Part shown: positions 8,962-17,589 of the stretch, piece after piece
How positions within the stretch are numbered: position 1 is the first letter of the stretch
How the letters are laid out: every line of letters starts with the position of its first letter
Source: JADJDM01 sp044352985
GTDB taxonomy: Bacteria > Bacteroidota > Bacteroidia > B-17B0 > Aurantibacillaceae
Length of the DNA: 64,000 bases
Reading direction: 5' to 3'
Assembly (NCBI GenBank): GCA_044352985.1
Contig: JBILCU010000001.1
Location: 233,987 to 297,986, forward strand
The notes under the pieces: model-generated
Told to the model about the DNA's origin: nothing
What the model saw: only the letters and a program-made list of their open reading frames with translations
Databases searched by the model: none
Program-made: the position numbers and the translations under genes

Positions 8962-10224
8962 CTATTGGTTTTCTTTCAACAATGCTTCTTTAGCTGTTTT
9001 CATGGCAACGGCATTGTATTTTTTTTCCATGTATGTAATTACCTTATCAAGTACTTCTCTGCTTTGTGAATCAAGTAAGTTGATGTCTTTGGCAAAAACT
9101 TCATTTATTGCAATTTCTTTAATTGCTTTTACTTTTTTAGGAATTTCGCCAAAAGCAAGTTCAATAGAGCGTTCTCTGCATATTTTCAGGAAATCATCCA
9201 AACGCTGATTGATTAACTTTTCGCAGGAATTTAATTCTTGTTCACGTTTTAACAAGTTTTGTTTTGCCTGTTCGTTTAAGGTTTCAACTGCAATTAATTT
9301 CACTTCATATGCTGCTAAAATTTCTCTATCGATATCATTCGGAACAGCCAAATCAATAATCACTTTTTTTGTTTTATCACCTGCAAGTAATTGCTCGTAT
9401 ATGTCTTTTGTAATGATTGGCACTTGAGATGAAGTGCAAGTAATCAACACATCAAAACCTTTTTTGTAGTTTTTTAAAGAAGTTAAAGGATAAGAAGTTC
9501 CGCCTAAATCATCAGCTAATTTTTTTGCTTTGCTTTCGGTACGGTTAAACACAACAAAATTTGCAAACATATGTTTCTTTAAATACTTGCACAGGTTAGT
9601 GTTTGTTTCACCAGCACCAATAATTAAAACGCGCGCATCATTTTTAATATTTAATTGTCTTAACTGACGGTAAGCCAAAGAAACAACAGATACGGGATTT
9701 TTTGAAATTCCAGTATTCGTATAAATGTCTTTTGCAGTTTCTATAGTTTGTTTAATCAATAATCGGATTAAATCTCCAGTTAAGCCTAACTCATTACATA
9801 GCTCATATGATTTTCTTACCTGAGTTATTATTTCTCGTTCACCAATTACCAATGAATCTAAAGAGGATGCAACCTGAAATAAATGTTGAACAGCATCAGT
9901 ACCACTAAAAATTAAAGCTGATTTAGCTAGTTCCTTTATTTTTGTAAGATCTGTATTTGGCTGAATGGAAGTTAGTAAAGAAACCAATTGTTCGTTTGAA
10001 ATTAACTCATTACTTCTGAAAATCAGTTCTACTCTGTTACAGGTAGAAAGATACATTAACTCTTGTAAAAAATAAGTTGATTTAATTGAAGGAAGTACTT
10101 CTCGCTGTGTTTCTTCAGACAAGTGAAGCAAGCCAATATTTTCAATACTAGCGTTTTTGTGTGTAAATGCAACAACTTGAAGCGAGTTCAACATAGGTAT
10201 GTAAATTTCAGAACAAGTTGACAT
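8962..10224 (-). CDS. hemA: Glutamyl-tRNA reductase
   Basis: 420 residues. It reduces glutamyl-tRNA to glutamate-1-semialdehyde, the first committed step of C5-type haem synthesis. The catalytic cysteine is in LSTCNRVEL (Cys62 from the first ATG). The NADPH-binding motif VLIIGAGETN is near residue 200 and the C-terminal dimerization helices are complete. Two starts are possible: ATG at 10224, preceded by AAAAGA, or ATG at 10194, which would place the cysteine at 52, closer to position 50 of the E. coli enzyme. The longer form is reported here. hemCD follows after 5 bp. Confidence 0.93.
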   Translation of the reverse strand: MSTCSEIYIPMLNSLQVVAFTHKNASIENIGLLHLSEETQREVLPSIKSTYFLQELMYLSTCNRVELIFRSNELISNEQLVSLLTSIQPNTDLTKIKELAKSALIFSGTDAVQHLFQVASSLDSLVIGEREIITQVRKSYELCNELGLTGDLIRLLIKQTIETAKDIYTNTGISKNPVSVVSLAYRQLRQLNIKNDARVLIIGAGETNTNLCKYLKKHMFANFVVFNRTESKAKKLADDLGGTSYPLTSLKNYKKGFDVLITCTSSQVPIITKDIYEQLLAGDKTKKVIIDLAVPNDIDREILAAYEVKLIAVETLNEQAKQNLLKREQELNSCEKLINQRLDDFLKICRERSIELAFGEIPKKVKAIKEIAINEVFAKDINLLDSQSREVLDKVITYMEKKYNAVAMKTAKEALLKENQ

Positions 10225-10693
10225 TCTTTTGTCATGATATTGTCATTAAAAACAATTTAGAAACAGTTTAAATAAGAATCGATGGATTGTTCAACTTAAA
10301 TTACTGAAATTCATTCCAATAAACAACAAAGTTATCCAGCTATAACTAAATGATATTTGTCAGTTTTTGTTTACTAATTTTTTCGCTGCGAGAATGTGAA
10401 TTGAAATTACTTTTTTGAGCAGACTTAAAATAAACTGATGAGCTATTAAAACTCATTTAAATAAATTAAAACATTAGAATAAAACTTGTTGTTCATTTTT
10501 ATTACACTTTTATTTTATATCTATATATTTATTGTCTTTTAATTATAGTATGTTAAGTTCTAATCATCTTCATATCGGTAAATTCAACTTAATGCGTTTA
10601 ATTTTGTGCACTCAACTCACCTTATAATTAATAGTAGAGGACAATTCCTCTGAGATAAAAATACATTTAAATAAATTAATTTTTCTTTTAAAA
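10225..10693. other. Intergenic region between hemA and the DinB-like gene
   Basis: 469 bp between divergent genes, very A/T-rich, with no coding frame or RNA gene that can be supported. It holds a TAnnTTTG match (TAATTTTG, 10599-10606, plus strand) 88 bp before the DinB-like gene and a small hairpin (AGAGGA at 10636-10641 with TCCTCT at 10646-10651) in the presumed leader. Both could be chance in such sequence. Confidence 0.4.
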
Positions 10694-11206
10694 ATGACAA
10701 TTGGAAAAGAACTAATTCAAGAATTAACATTAGAGGCAGCGCTAACAAGACGTTATTTGAAAAATGTTCCTTTCGATAGACTTGATTTTAAACCGACAGA
10801 AAAATCCGAAACATTAGGGCGACTTGCAGTTCACGTAGCAGAGATTATTGCTTGGTTGATCTCAGTAGTTAATACAAATCGGCTAGACTTCATTGACTTT
10901 AAGCCCAAAGATATCAAATCGACAGAGGAACTTTTATCATATTTCGACACTTTGCTTGTAGAAGCAATAAAATCTTTAGACACAGTTAAAGATGAGGAAT
11001 TTGAAGAAAATTGGTCAATGACAAATGGTGAAGAATTATATTTTACATTACCTAAAAAGCAAGTAGCTCGACTTTTTTGCATGAATCATTTGGTTCACCA
11101 TCGGTCTCAACTGGGTGTTTATTTGCGAATGTTAGATATTATTGTTCCAGCAACCTATGGACCATCTGCGGACAACTTTGACATAATTTTAACTAATAAA
11201 TATTAA
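10694..11206 (+). CDS. DinB-superfamily protein
   Basis: 170 residues forming the four-helix DinB/YfiT-like pattern. The metal-binding histidines are recognisable: His47 in AVHVAEI, and His132 and His136 in NHLVHHRSQL. Family members include DNA-damage-induced proteins and thiol transferases; the specific role cannot be told. It stands alone between long non-coding stretches. Perfect 8-bp inverted repeats, 11213-11220 and 11239-11246, lie just after the stop and may be a weak terminator. Confidence 0.85.
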   Translation: MTIGKELIQELTLEAALTRRYLKNVPFDRLDFKPTEKSETLGRLAVHVAEIIAWLISVVNTNRLDFIDFKPKDIKSTEELLSYFDTLLVEAIKSLDTVKDEEFEENWSMTNGEELYFTLPKKQVARLFCMNHLVHHRSQLGVYLRMLDIIVPATYGPSADNFDIILTNKY

Positions 11207-11376
11207 CGCATTTTGGAAACGTAAGCAGAATGTAAGTTGTTTCCAAGTTATTTGTTTTAATACCAAACATGCGACTTCTTTTTGGGTGTTAGCGCTCAAA
11301 TGTTTAATTTCACCAAGCAAAATGCGGACACCTTTATGGAAACAAATAATTTCATAAAACATTAAAATAAACTCAA

Positions 11377-11613
11377 ATGTCTCAGGAAATAGATCCTACA
11401 ATTTTATTAGATATTGTTTCTACGGTAATGCCTTACGGGAAATATGAAGGCACTCGATTGTATAAACTACCTGTTTCATACCTCGAGTGGTTTAATCGAA
11501 ATGGCGGGTTTCCAAAAGGAAAACTTGGAATGCTTTTAGAAACACTATATGTTATAAAATTAAACGGACTTGAGTATTTATTGAAACCAATTATTGAAAT
11601 GAAAAAGTTGTAG
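11377..11613 (+). CDS. DUF3820 family small protein
   Basis: 78 residues. The DUF3820 signature is clear: MPYGKYEGTRLYKLP, then SYLEWFNRNGGFPKGKLG, and the ending KLNGLEYLLKPI. The family is widespread in Proteobacteria and Bacteroidota, and its biochemical function is unknown to me. The ATG at 11377 lies in an A-rich stretch typical of starts here. It is convergent with the next gene, 33 bp apart. Confidence 0.85.
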   Translation: MSQEIDPTILLDIVSTVMPYGKYEGTRLYKLPVSYLEWFNRNGGFPKGKLGMLLETLYVIKLNGLEYLLKPIIEMKKL

Positions 11614-11646
11614 AAAAAAATAGTTTGCACAACTACAACATTAATA

Positions 11647-12000
11647 TTACAACCAACCTTCTTTTTTAAAATAATCAATAATGGCTTCGGTCATTAATTT
11701 ATTTTGTTGCTTGCCTTCTAAAAAAGGAATATTTTCTTTTTTATTCCAGTGAGGCCAACCATCCTCATCTCTTCCTGCAAACTCATAAAAACCATATGGT
11801 TCAAGTAGTGTACAAATAGCAATATGCATTACCGATAGTTTTTCATCTTTTTTAAATTTACGAAATCCCATTCCCAATTCCTGAACACCAATTAAAAAAA
11901 GTATGCCATCAATTTGTGGTTCTTCACCTGTAAATTCTTTGAATTTATTCAGGATAATTTGCCAATCACTAAGTTGTTTTTGCTGTTTTTCTATTTCCAT
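11647..12000 (-). CDS. Conserved hypothetical protein
   Basis: 117 residues from the ATG at 12000 (an in-frame GTG lies 12 bp upstream). The protein is predicted soluble and mainly helical, with no signal peptide or membrane segment. Visible features are a central ILFLIGVQELGMG helix, a GFYEFAGRDEDGWPHW stretch, and a lysine-rich C-terminus. I recall similar short proteins as conserved hypotheticals in Bacteroidota but cannot assign a function. The divergent 2H phosphoesterase gene begins 30 bp away, so the two promoters must share or overlap this gap. Confidence 0.65.
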   Translation of the reverse strand: MEIEKQQKQLSDWQIILNKFKEFTGEEPQIDGILFLIGVQELGMGFRKFKKDEKLSVMHIAICTLLEPYGFYEFAGRDEDGWPHWNKKENIPFLEGKQQNKLMTEAIIDYFKKEGWL

Positions 12001-12029
12001 TATCTTTAACACTGCAAATTAACTAAAAA

Positions 12030-12587
12030 ATGAGTTCACTCACTGAAAAACGCTATTTTATTGCAGTTCTGCCCCCACACAATTTAATAGAAGAAGTGGA
12101 AGCTATAAAAGATGATTTTGCACTTAACTATCAATCAAAAGGCTCAAAAAACGCACCTGCTCATATTACTTTACACATGCCCTTTTTATGGAAGCAGGAC
12201 AAAGAAGAAAAACTATTAGCTGAACTTAGTCAACTTCAAAATAATGCATTACAATTTAACATCGAATTAAAAAAATTCTCACATTTTGGTGATCGGGTAA
12301 TTTATATTGATGTTGTTAAAAATGAAAAATTATCTGCTTTACAAAAAATGGTTGTTGATGTAATGAAACACTTATATATTTTTAATCAAGCGGAAGATAA
12401 AAGAGGATTTCATCCACACATAACAGTTGCATTTCGTGATTTAAAGAAAGAGCAATTTGTAAAAGCATGGGATGTATACAAAGAAAAAACTTTTAACCGA
12501 AGCTTTACCTGTTTTTCGTTTACATTATTACGACACGAAAATAAACTTTGGAAAGAAATTCATACTTTTAATTTGAAGCATGAATAA
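12030..12587 (+). CDS. 2H phosphoesterase (2'-5' RNA ligase-like)
   Basis: 185 residues with the two HxT motifs that define the 2H phosphoesterase superfamily: HIT at 45-47 and HIT at 130-132. The enzymes open or form 2',3'-cyclic or 2'-5' phosphodiester bonds in RNA or nucleotides. The annotation ligase comes from archaeal and E. coli ThpR; the actual substrate here is not known. Its 3' end overlaps queG by 8 bp, which together with the next overlap shows a tight three-gene operon. Confidence 0.82.
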   Translation: MSSLTEKRYFIAVLPPHNLIEEVEAIKDDFALNYQSKGSKNAPAHITLHMPFLWKQDKEEKLLAELSQLQNNALQFNIELKKFSHFGDRVIYIDVVKNEKLSALQKMVVDVMKHLYIFNQAEDKRGFHPHITVAFRDLKKEQFVKAWDVYKEKTFNRSFTCFSFTLLRHENKLWKEIHTFNLKHE

Positions 12588-13509
12588 AATTGCATTAACA
12601 CAATATATAAAAGAAGAAAGTAAACGATTAGGTTTTGAATATTGTGGTATTTCAAAAGCTCAGTTTTTAGAGGAAGAAGCTCCTCGTTTAGAAGCCTGGC
12701 TTAGAAATAATCATCAAGGCAATATGCATTACATGGAAAATCATTTTGATAAACGATTAGATCCACGCTTATTGGTAGATGGAGCAAAATCTGTGATTTC
12801 ATTATTATTAAATTATTTTCCATCTGAAAAACAAAATAACGATGCTCCAAAAATTTCTAAGTATGCATACGGAAATGATTACCATGATGTAATAAAATCT
12901 AAATGCAAAACGCTTTTAAATTCACTACAGGAAAAAATCGGAGATTTTAATGGAAGATGTTTTGTTGATTCTGCGCCCGTAATGGATAAAGTATGGGCAG
13001 CAAAAAGTGGATTGGGATGGGTTGGTAAAAACAGCAATATCATCAATAAAAAATCAGGTTCATTTTTTTTTATTGCTGAAATTATTTGTGATTTGGATTT
13101 AGTAGAAGATGTTGCTATACAAGATTATTGCGGAACCTGTACACGTTGTATTGATGCTTGCCCAACGCAGGCTATTGTAAAACCTTACGTAGTTGATGGA
13201 AGTAAATGCATTTCTTATCTCACCATTGAACTAAAAGAAAATATTCCTAATTCGTTTCAATCACAAATGGATGATTGGATGTTTGGTTGCGATGTGTGTC
13301 AAGATGTATGCCCATGGAACAGATTCAGTAAACAGCATGAAGAACCTTTGTTTAATTCTCAACATGGTATTTTAGATTGGGATAGAAAACAATGGGAAGA
13401 AATTACCGAAGAAACATTTAAAAAAGTATTTTCGAAGAGCGCAGTAAAACGAACAAAATATAAAGGCTTACAACGCAATATTCAATTTTTAAAAAGAAGA
13501 AATGACTGA
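12580..13509 (+). CDS. queG: Epoxyqueuosine reductase
   Basis: 309 residues. QueG is a cobalamin- and iron-sulfur-dependent enzyme that makes the last reduction to queuosine in the wobble position of tRNAs. Two 4Fe-4S sets are visible: CGTCTRCIDAC (Cys184, 187, 190, 194) and Cys210 plus CDVCQDVCPWNRF (Cys237, 240, 244). Acidic residues in FVDSAPVMDK (Asp130, Asp136) fit the family's active site. The gene overlaps both neighbours by 8 bp, so translation is likely coupled. Confidence 0.93.
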   Translation: MNKIALTQYIKEESKRLGFEYCGISKAQFLEEEAPRLEAWLRNNHQGNMHYMENHFDKRLDPRLLVDGAKSVISLLLNYFPSEKQNNDAPKISKYAYGNDYHDVIKSKCKTLLNSLQEKIGDFNGRCFVDSAPVMDKVWAAKSGLGWVGKNSNIINKKSGSFFFIAEIICDLDLVEDVAIQDYCGTCTRCIDACPTQAIVKPYVVDGSKCISYLTIELKENIPNSFQSQMDDWMFGCDVCQDVCPWNRFSKQHEEPLFNSQHGILDWDRKQWEEITEETFKKVFSKSAVKRTKYKGLQRNIQFLKRRND

Positions 13510-14647
13510 TTTAAAACAACCTTATTACTTTGATAACAATGCAACAACACCAATTGATGAAAGAGTATTGAAAACCATGTTGCCTTTTTTTAATAAGTAT
13601 TATGGCAATGCATCAAGTACTACACATGTTCAAGGAATTACTGCACGACATGCAGTTGAAGAAGCGCGATTAAAAACAGCGCAATTAATCAATGCAGAAG
13701 AAAATGAAATCATTTTTACTTCAGGAGCAACTGAAGCCATTAACATAGCATTAAAAAGTGTTTGGGAAAACTATTCTAAGTATGGCAAACACATCATAAC
13801 CGTTAAAACAGAACACAAAGCAGTATTAGATACGTGTTTGTATTTAGAAAAACGCGGTGCAGAAATAACTTATTTAAATGTTGATGCGGAAGGTTTAATT
13901 AACCTCGATGAATTAAAAGATAAAATGCACGATACAACTATTTTAGTTGCTGTTATGCATGCAAACAATGAAACAGGCGTAATTCAACCCATTGAAGAAA
14001 TTTCAAAAATTGTCCATCAATACAATTGTTTATTGTTGACTGACGCAACTCAGTCGGCAGGCAAACAAATGTTAGATGTTAATGAGTTGGGTATTGATTT
14101 ATTGTGTTTATCTGCGCATAAAATGTACGGGCCAAAAGGCATAGGAGCTTTATATGTTCGCAGAAAAAAACCACGTGTACAGTTAGCAGAATTTATCCAT
14201 GGTGGCGGGCATGAAAAACAAATTCGTTCAGGCACATTAAATGTTCCTGGTATTGTTGCTTTAGGAAAAGCATGTGAATTAGCACAATATGAATTATGGG
14301 ATAATAATACACATGTATCTAAACTACGAGCATACTTAGAGCATCAGTTACTGGAGATTGAAGGCTTACGAATTAACGGAAGCACAAGATATCGACTGTA
14401 CAATACATCAAACATTTGTTTTCCAAAAAAGAGTAGTGCAGAATTAATTGGTAAATGGGGTTCTCTTTTTTCGGTTTCAAGTGGCGCAGCATGCGCATCA
14501 GGAAGCAAAGAAATTTCACACGTACTTAAGGCTATGCAATTAAATGAGGAAGATGCAAACAGTAGTTTACGTTTCAGCTTTAGTAAATACAATACTTTGG
14601 AAGAAGTGAAAGATGCAGTAAGCTTTATACTTACTGCTTTTAAATGA
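13502..14647 (+). CDS. Cysteine desulfurase (NifS/IscS type)
   Basis: 381 residues. A pyridoxal-phosphate enzyme that removes sulfur from cysteine and passes it on as persulfide. The PLP lysine is Lys207 in LSAHKMYGPKG and the catalytic cysteine is Cys331 in SSGAACASGS. FTSGATEAIN and HANNETGVIQPI are also standard. No iscU or other Fe-S assembly gene is beside it. Its position in an operon with queG suggests, but does not prove, a supply of sulfur for tRNA modification or Fe-S clusters. It is convergent with the following lipoprotein gene, 1 bp apart. Confidence 0.92.
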   Translation: MTDLKQPYYFDNNATTPIDERVLKTMLPFFNKYYGNASSTTHVQGITARHAVEEARLKTAQLINAEENEIIFTSGATEAINIALKSVWENYSKYGKHIITVKTEHKAVLDTCLYLEKRGAEITYLNVDAEGLINLDELKDKMHDTTILVAVMHANNETGVIQPIEEISKIVHQYNCLLLTDATQSAGKQMLDVNELGIDLLCLSAHKMYGPKGIGALYVRRKKPRVQLAEFIHGGGHEKQIRSGTLNVPGIVALGKACELAQYELWDNNTHVSKLRAYLEHQLLEIEGLRINGSTRYRLYNTSNICFPKKSSAELIGKWGSLFSVSSGAACASGSKEISHVLKAMQLNEEDANSSLRFSFSKYNTLEEVKDAVSFILTAFK

Positions 14648-14648
14648 T

Positions 14649-15170
14649 TTAATTTATTTTTTCAATTGATTGAGTATTCTTACAGGCATCCAACATTTTT
14701 TGTATGGCCTCTCTTGAAAAAGTTTCATCTTTTAAGTTCTCAAAAACAAATGTTCTATCGCCAATTTTTGCAGAATGAAAAAAATGAAATTCTGAAATAT
14801 CTGCTATACCAGATTCCCACATTAATGTATTTGGCTCATCAATAATGTATTGTTTAACCTGAAGTAAATCTGCATTTTTATTATCTTCTTTTTTTGAAGC
14901 AGTAGTTCCACCATCTTCAGTTATTGAAATCTGAAAATCCTTGCCGCGCTTTACGTGATAGGAACCAAAACTTGTTTGTATAGTATCAAGTGCGCCTAAG
15001 TTTGAATCTGGAACAAGTATATTTAAATTCATTCCACTTGAGCTGATATCAACATATTGCATACCTGCAGGAGCAATCAATACATTCTTTTTTTCATCTG
15101 TATGATTACAAGAACTTAAAACGCTTAGCGCTAAAACGTACAATACTAAAACACTTAATTTATTAAACAT
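14649..15170 (-). CDS. Hypothetical lipoprotein
   Basis: 173 residues. The N-terminus is a lipoprotein signal ending in LSSC, with Cys21 as the lipidation site. The rest is polar, with no recognised domain or catalytic motif; WESGIADISEFHFF is the most distinctive stretch. I do not recognise the family. It is convergent with the cysteine desulfurase gene. No neighbour hints at its role. Confidence 0.65.
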   Translation of the reverse strand: MFNKLSVLVLYVLALSVLSSCNHTDEKKNVLIAPAGMQYVDISSSGMNLNILVPDSNLGALDTIQTSFGSYHVKRGKDFQISITEDGGTTASKKEDNKNADLLQVKQYIIDEPNTLMWESGIADISEFHFFHSAKIGDRTFVFENLKDETFSREAIQKMLDACKNTQSIEKIN

Positions 15171-15235
15171 ATTTAAATTGAAATTAAAATTATTACTCTA
15201 TTCAAAAACAAATATTGGTAAAACCTATTAAACTA

Positions 15236-15260
15236 AAAAGTCCCGCCAAGCGGGACTTTT
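15236..15260 (-). terminator. Rho-independent terminator of the H1-like gene
   Basis: A perfect 11-bp stem, 15236-15246 with 15250-15260 (AAAAGTCCCGC / GCGGGACTTTT), with a CAA loop. Read on the minus strand it ends in a T-run, 19 bp after the H1-like stop codon. It is a strong hairpin and may work in both directions. Confidence 0.85.
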
Positions 15261-15278
15261 GAAAGAAGCAATGAAAAA

Positions 15279-15467
15279 TTATTTTTTCTTAGCTGCTGCT
15301 TTTTTTGGAGCTGCTTTCTTAGCTGCTGCTTTTTTTGGAGCTGCTTTCTTAGCTGCTTTTTTAGGAGCTGCTTTTTTTGCTGCTTTTTTAGGAGCTGCTT
15401 TTTTTACTGCTTTCTTAGCTGCTGCTTTTTTTGGAGCTGCTTTTTTTGCTGCTGGTTTAGTTGCCAT
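15279..15467 (-). CDS. Histone H1-like Lys/Ala-rich DNA-binding protein
   Basis: 62 residues made almost wholly of lysine, alanine and proline, in repeats of the KKAAPKKA kind after a short MATKPAA start. This is the composition of bacterial H1-like (Hc1/AlgP-tail) proteins that bind and compact DNA; the family is common in Bacteroidota. The opposite strand also has an open frame here, of Ala/Phe repeats, which is only a shadow of the repeat. A strong terminator follows directly, consistent with a monocistronic, well-expressed gene. Repeat number may vary between strains. Confidence 0.85.
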   Translation of the reverse strand: MATKPAAKKAAPKKAAAKKAVKKAAPKKAAKKAAPKKAAKKAAPKKAAAKKAAPKKAAAKKK

Positions 15468-16086
15468 GGTTTTTTGTTTTTTGAATTGTTGATACGAAGA
15501 AACAAAAATTTTTAGTGTTGAAAAAAAAATGAACGATTATTTTATCAACATGTTTTTGTTAAGAATGACAACATGAGTAATCATACTATCAACTTAACTT
15601 GCTTTCAATTAAACATGATGCCTTGAACGCCTTTATTAAAGATGCATACAGAAGGTTGATGTAAACACACAATGAAAAAATAAAATCAATAGTTACATCA
15701 TAATTCTAATTCACTTTATCCGTATTCAAAAAATTATTTTTTATATAGTGCTATAAAAACACATTAAAAAAAACATAAATCTATTTTTGTAAACCAATAT
15801 AAAAATAAAAGATGCTCTGAAGCGCCCATAAACATTAATGTTTAGAATAGTAAGTAACACAATGATTAAATTTCATATATAGATTTTTATTTTTTTTTAG
15901 TTGTCATATGGTATACGCCATGTATCTTCATTTTTTTTGTGCGCGAAGCACATGGCTATTTCATAATTTGTTTTTAGACTTATACTCACTTAACATTGAA
16001 CATAAAGAACAATAATTATATCATTGAAGATTAAATTAATTTATTTTTGAATCAACAATCATAATTAAGTTTAAACTAAAAAATAA
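15468..16086. other. Long A/T-rich intergenic region
   Basis: 619 bp between divergent genes without a supported gene. It holds one copy of the palindromic element described separately (15892-15970) and two TAnnTTTG matches on the plus strand, TATTTTTG at 15782-15789 and 16042-16049. The second is 38 bp before the dacB start, with a TTG at 16024-16026 at a rather short spacing of 15 bp. The rest shows no structure that I can support. Confidence 0.45.
15892..15970 (+). repeat. Palindromic intergenic element, copy A
   Basis: The sequence runs T-tract, AGTT, CATATGGTATACGCCATG, TATCTTCA, T-tract, GTGCGCGAAGCACATGGC, TATTTCATAATT. GCCATGT (15917-15923) can pair with ACATGGC further on, giving a cruciform with an inner GTGC/GCAC hairpin. 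A second copy with the same order and nearly the same sequence is at 58062-58160, with about 25 bp more in the loop. This is a dispersed repeat of unknown function; no protein is encoded. Confidence 0.7.
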
Positions 16087-17541
16087 ATGCATAACAAAGC
16101 TCAATTACTTTGTATTATAATTTTCACTTTAACTACACTAGTTTCAAATGCTCAAAAAAATTTAGCTATAGACGCAATTATAAATGAATATAAAAATGAT
16201 AAGTCACTTGAAAGTGCAAGCATTTCATTTTGTGTATTAAACGCATCAACGAGCGAGATAATTAGTGAATACAATAGTAAAAGTGCTTTAATTCCAGCCA
16301 GTACTTTAAAAGTAATAACAACCTCTGCAGCACTTGGCGTGTTAGGTAAAGATTTTAAATACGAAACAAAAATTGCTTATTCAGGGTTACTTGATTCAAT
16401 TAATGGTGTATTAAATGGCAACTTAATTATACTCGGTAATGGTGATCCCACATTAAACTCAGAGTTTTTTAATTCATCAACAAATAAATTAAATAGTATA
16501 AGTGAGTGGGCAAAAAAAATTAAATCGCTTGGAATAAAAAGAATTAAAGGAAACATCGTGGTTGATATTAGTTGTTTTGAAAATAATTTACCTGACAATT
16601 GGATTTGGGGTGATATTGGAAATTACTTTGGCTGTATTGCTAGTGGTATTAACTATAAAGACAATAAAATTAAACTGTACTTTAAAACAGGAGAAAAATC
16701 GGGTGATTCAACAAGTATTATTAAAAGCATTCCTTTTAATCCACAAATCACATATATTAACAAAGTAAAAACAGGAGGCACTGGAGATAACTCTATTTCG
16801 TATGGTAGTATTTTCCAAAACAAAAGATGGTTAACGGGTAATTTACCGGCTGATAAAAACAACTATGAGGTTGAAATAAGCATGCCCGATCCTGCTTGGC
16901 AATTAGCTTATGATTTAAAACAAGCTTTAATTAATGAAGAAATAAAAATAGGTGGCGAATTAATTGTCAGTGATGAAAAAATAAACTCAAGTCAACTACT
17001 ATTCATTCATCAATCATCAAATTTAACCGACATCATTCTTCAAACTAATTTGCACAGTAATAATTTATTTGCAGAAAGTTTATTAAAAACAATTGCATTA
17101 AAAAAAACAGGATTTGGCAGTATAAAAGAAGGTATACGTCTAGTTAATGAATTTTGGGAGCAACGTGGTTTAAATTCAAACCATTTATTTATGACTGATG
17201 GAAGTGGGCTATCCAGAAGCAATACTTTGTGCACATCTTACCTTAGCAAATTACTTTCAAAAATATATAGAGATAAGAATTTATATGACGTAATAAATAA
17301 TTCTTTTCCTGTTGCAGGCAAAAATGGTTCGTTAGCTAATTTATGCAAAGGCTCCTTTGCTGAAAATAATTTACGGGCAAAAAGTGGCTACATAAATAGA
17401 GCAAGAGGTTATGCTGGGTATGTAAAATCAAAGTCGGGAAAAGATTTATGCTTTACGGTATTATTTAATAATTATAATTGTACAGCATCAGAAGCAAAAC
17501 AAAAAATAGAGAAACTATTGATTGCAATTGCAGAACTTTAA
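16087..17541 (+). CDS. dacB: D-alanyl-D-alanine carboxypeptidase/endopeptidase, PBP4 (S13) family
   Basis: 484 residues with a signal peptide (about residues 1-22, ending SNAQ), so it acts in the periplasm. The three penicillin-binding motifs are present: SxxK as STLK (72-75) with nucleophile Ser72, SxN as SNN (324-326), and KSG (432-434). The large insert between the first and second motifs and the DGSGLSRSN stretch are typical of S13 enzymes, which trim peptidoglycan stem peptides and cross-links. The TMTC-like gene follows after 48 bp. Confidence 0.92.
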   Translation: MHNKAQLLCIIIFTLTTLVSNAQKNLAIDAIINEYKNDKSLESASISFCVLNASTSEIISEYNSKSALIPASTLKVITTSAALGVLGKDFKYETKIAYSGLLDSINGVLNGNLIILGNGDPTLNSEFFNSSTNKLNSISEWAKKIKSLGIKRIKGNIVVDISCFENNLPDNWIWGDIGNYFGCIASGINYKDNKIKLYFKTGEKSGDSTSIIKSIPFNPQITYINKVKTGGTGDNSISYGSIFQNKRWLTGNLPADKNNYEVEISMPDPAWQLAYDLKQALINEEIKIGGELIVSDEKINSSQLLFIHQSSNLTDIILQTNLHSNNLFAESLLKTIALKKTGFGSIKEGIRLVNEFWEQRGLNSNHLFMTDGSGLSRSNTLCTSYLSKLLSKIYRDKNLYDVINNSFPVAGKNGSLANLCKGSFAENNLRAKSGYINRARGYAGYVKSKSGKDLCFTVLFNNYNCTASEAKQKIEKLLIAIAEL

Positions 17542-17589
17542 ATAAAAATATTTAGTTCAAAAAATGTAATTTAGCATGTATTTAAAAAT

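Noticed and set aside
10225..10693. A small RNA gene or riboswitch in front of the DinB-like gene
   Set aside because: Only one 6-bp hairpin and a promoter-like box are visible in very A/T-rich sequence; no known riboswitch core was recognised.
15259..15492. Open frame on the plus strand with Ala/Phe repeats
   Set aside because: It is the antisense of the Lys/Ala repeats of the H1-like gene and overlaps that gene's terminator; its protein has no natural family.
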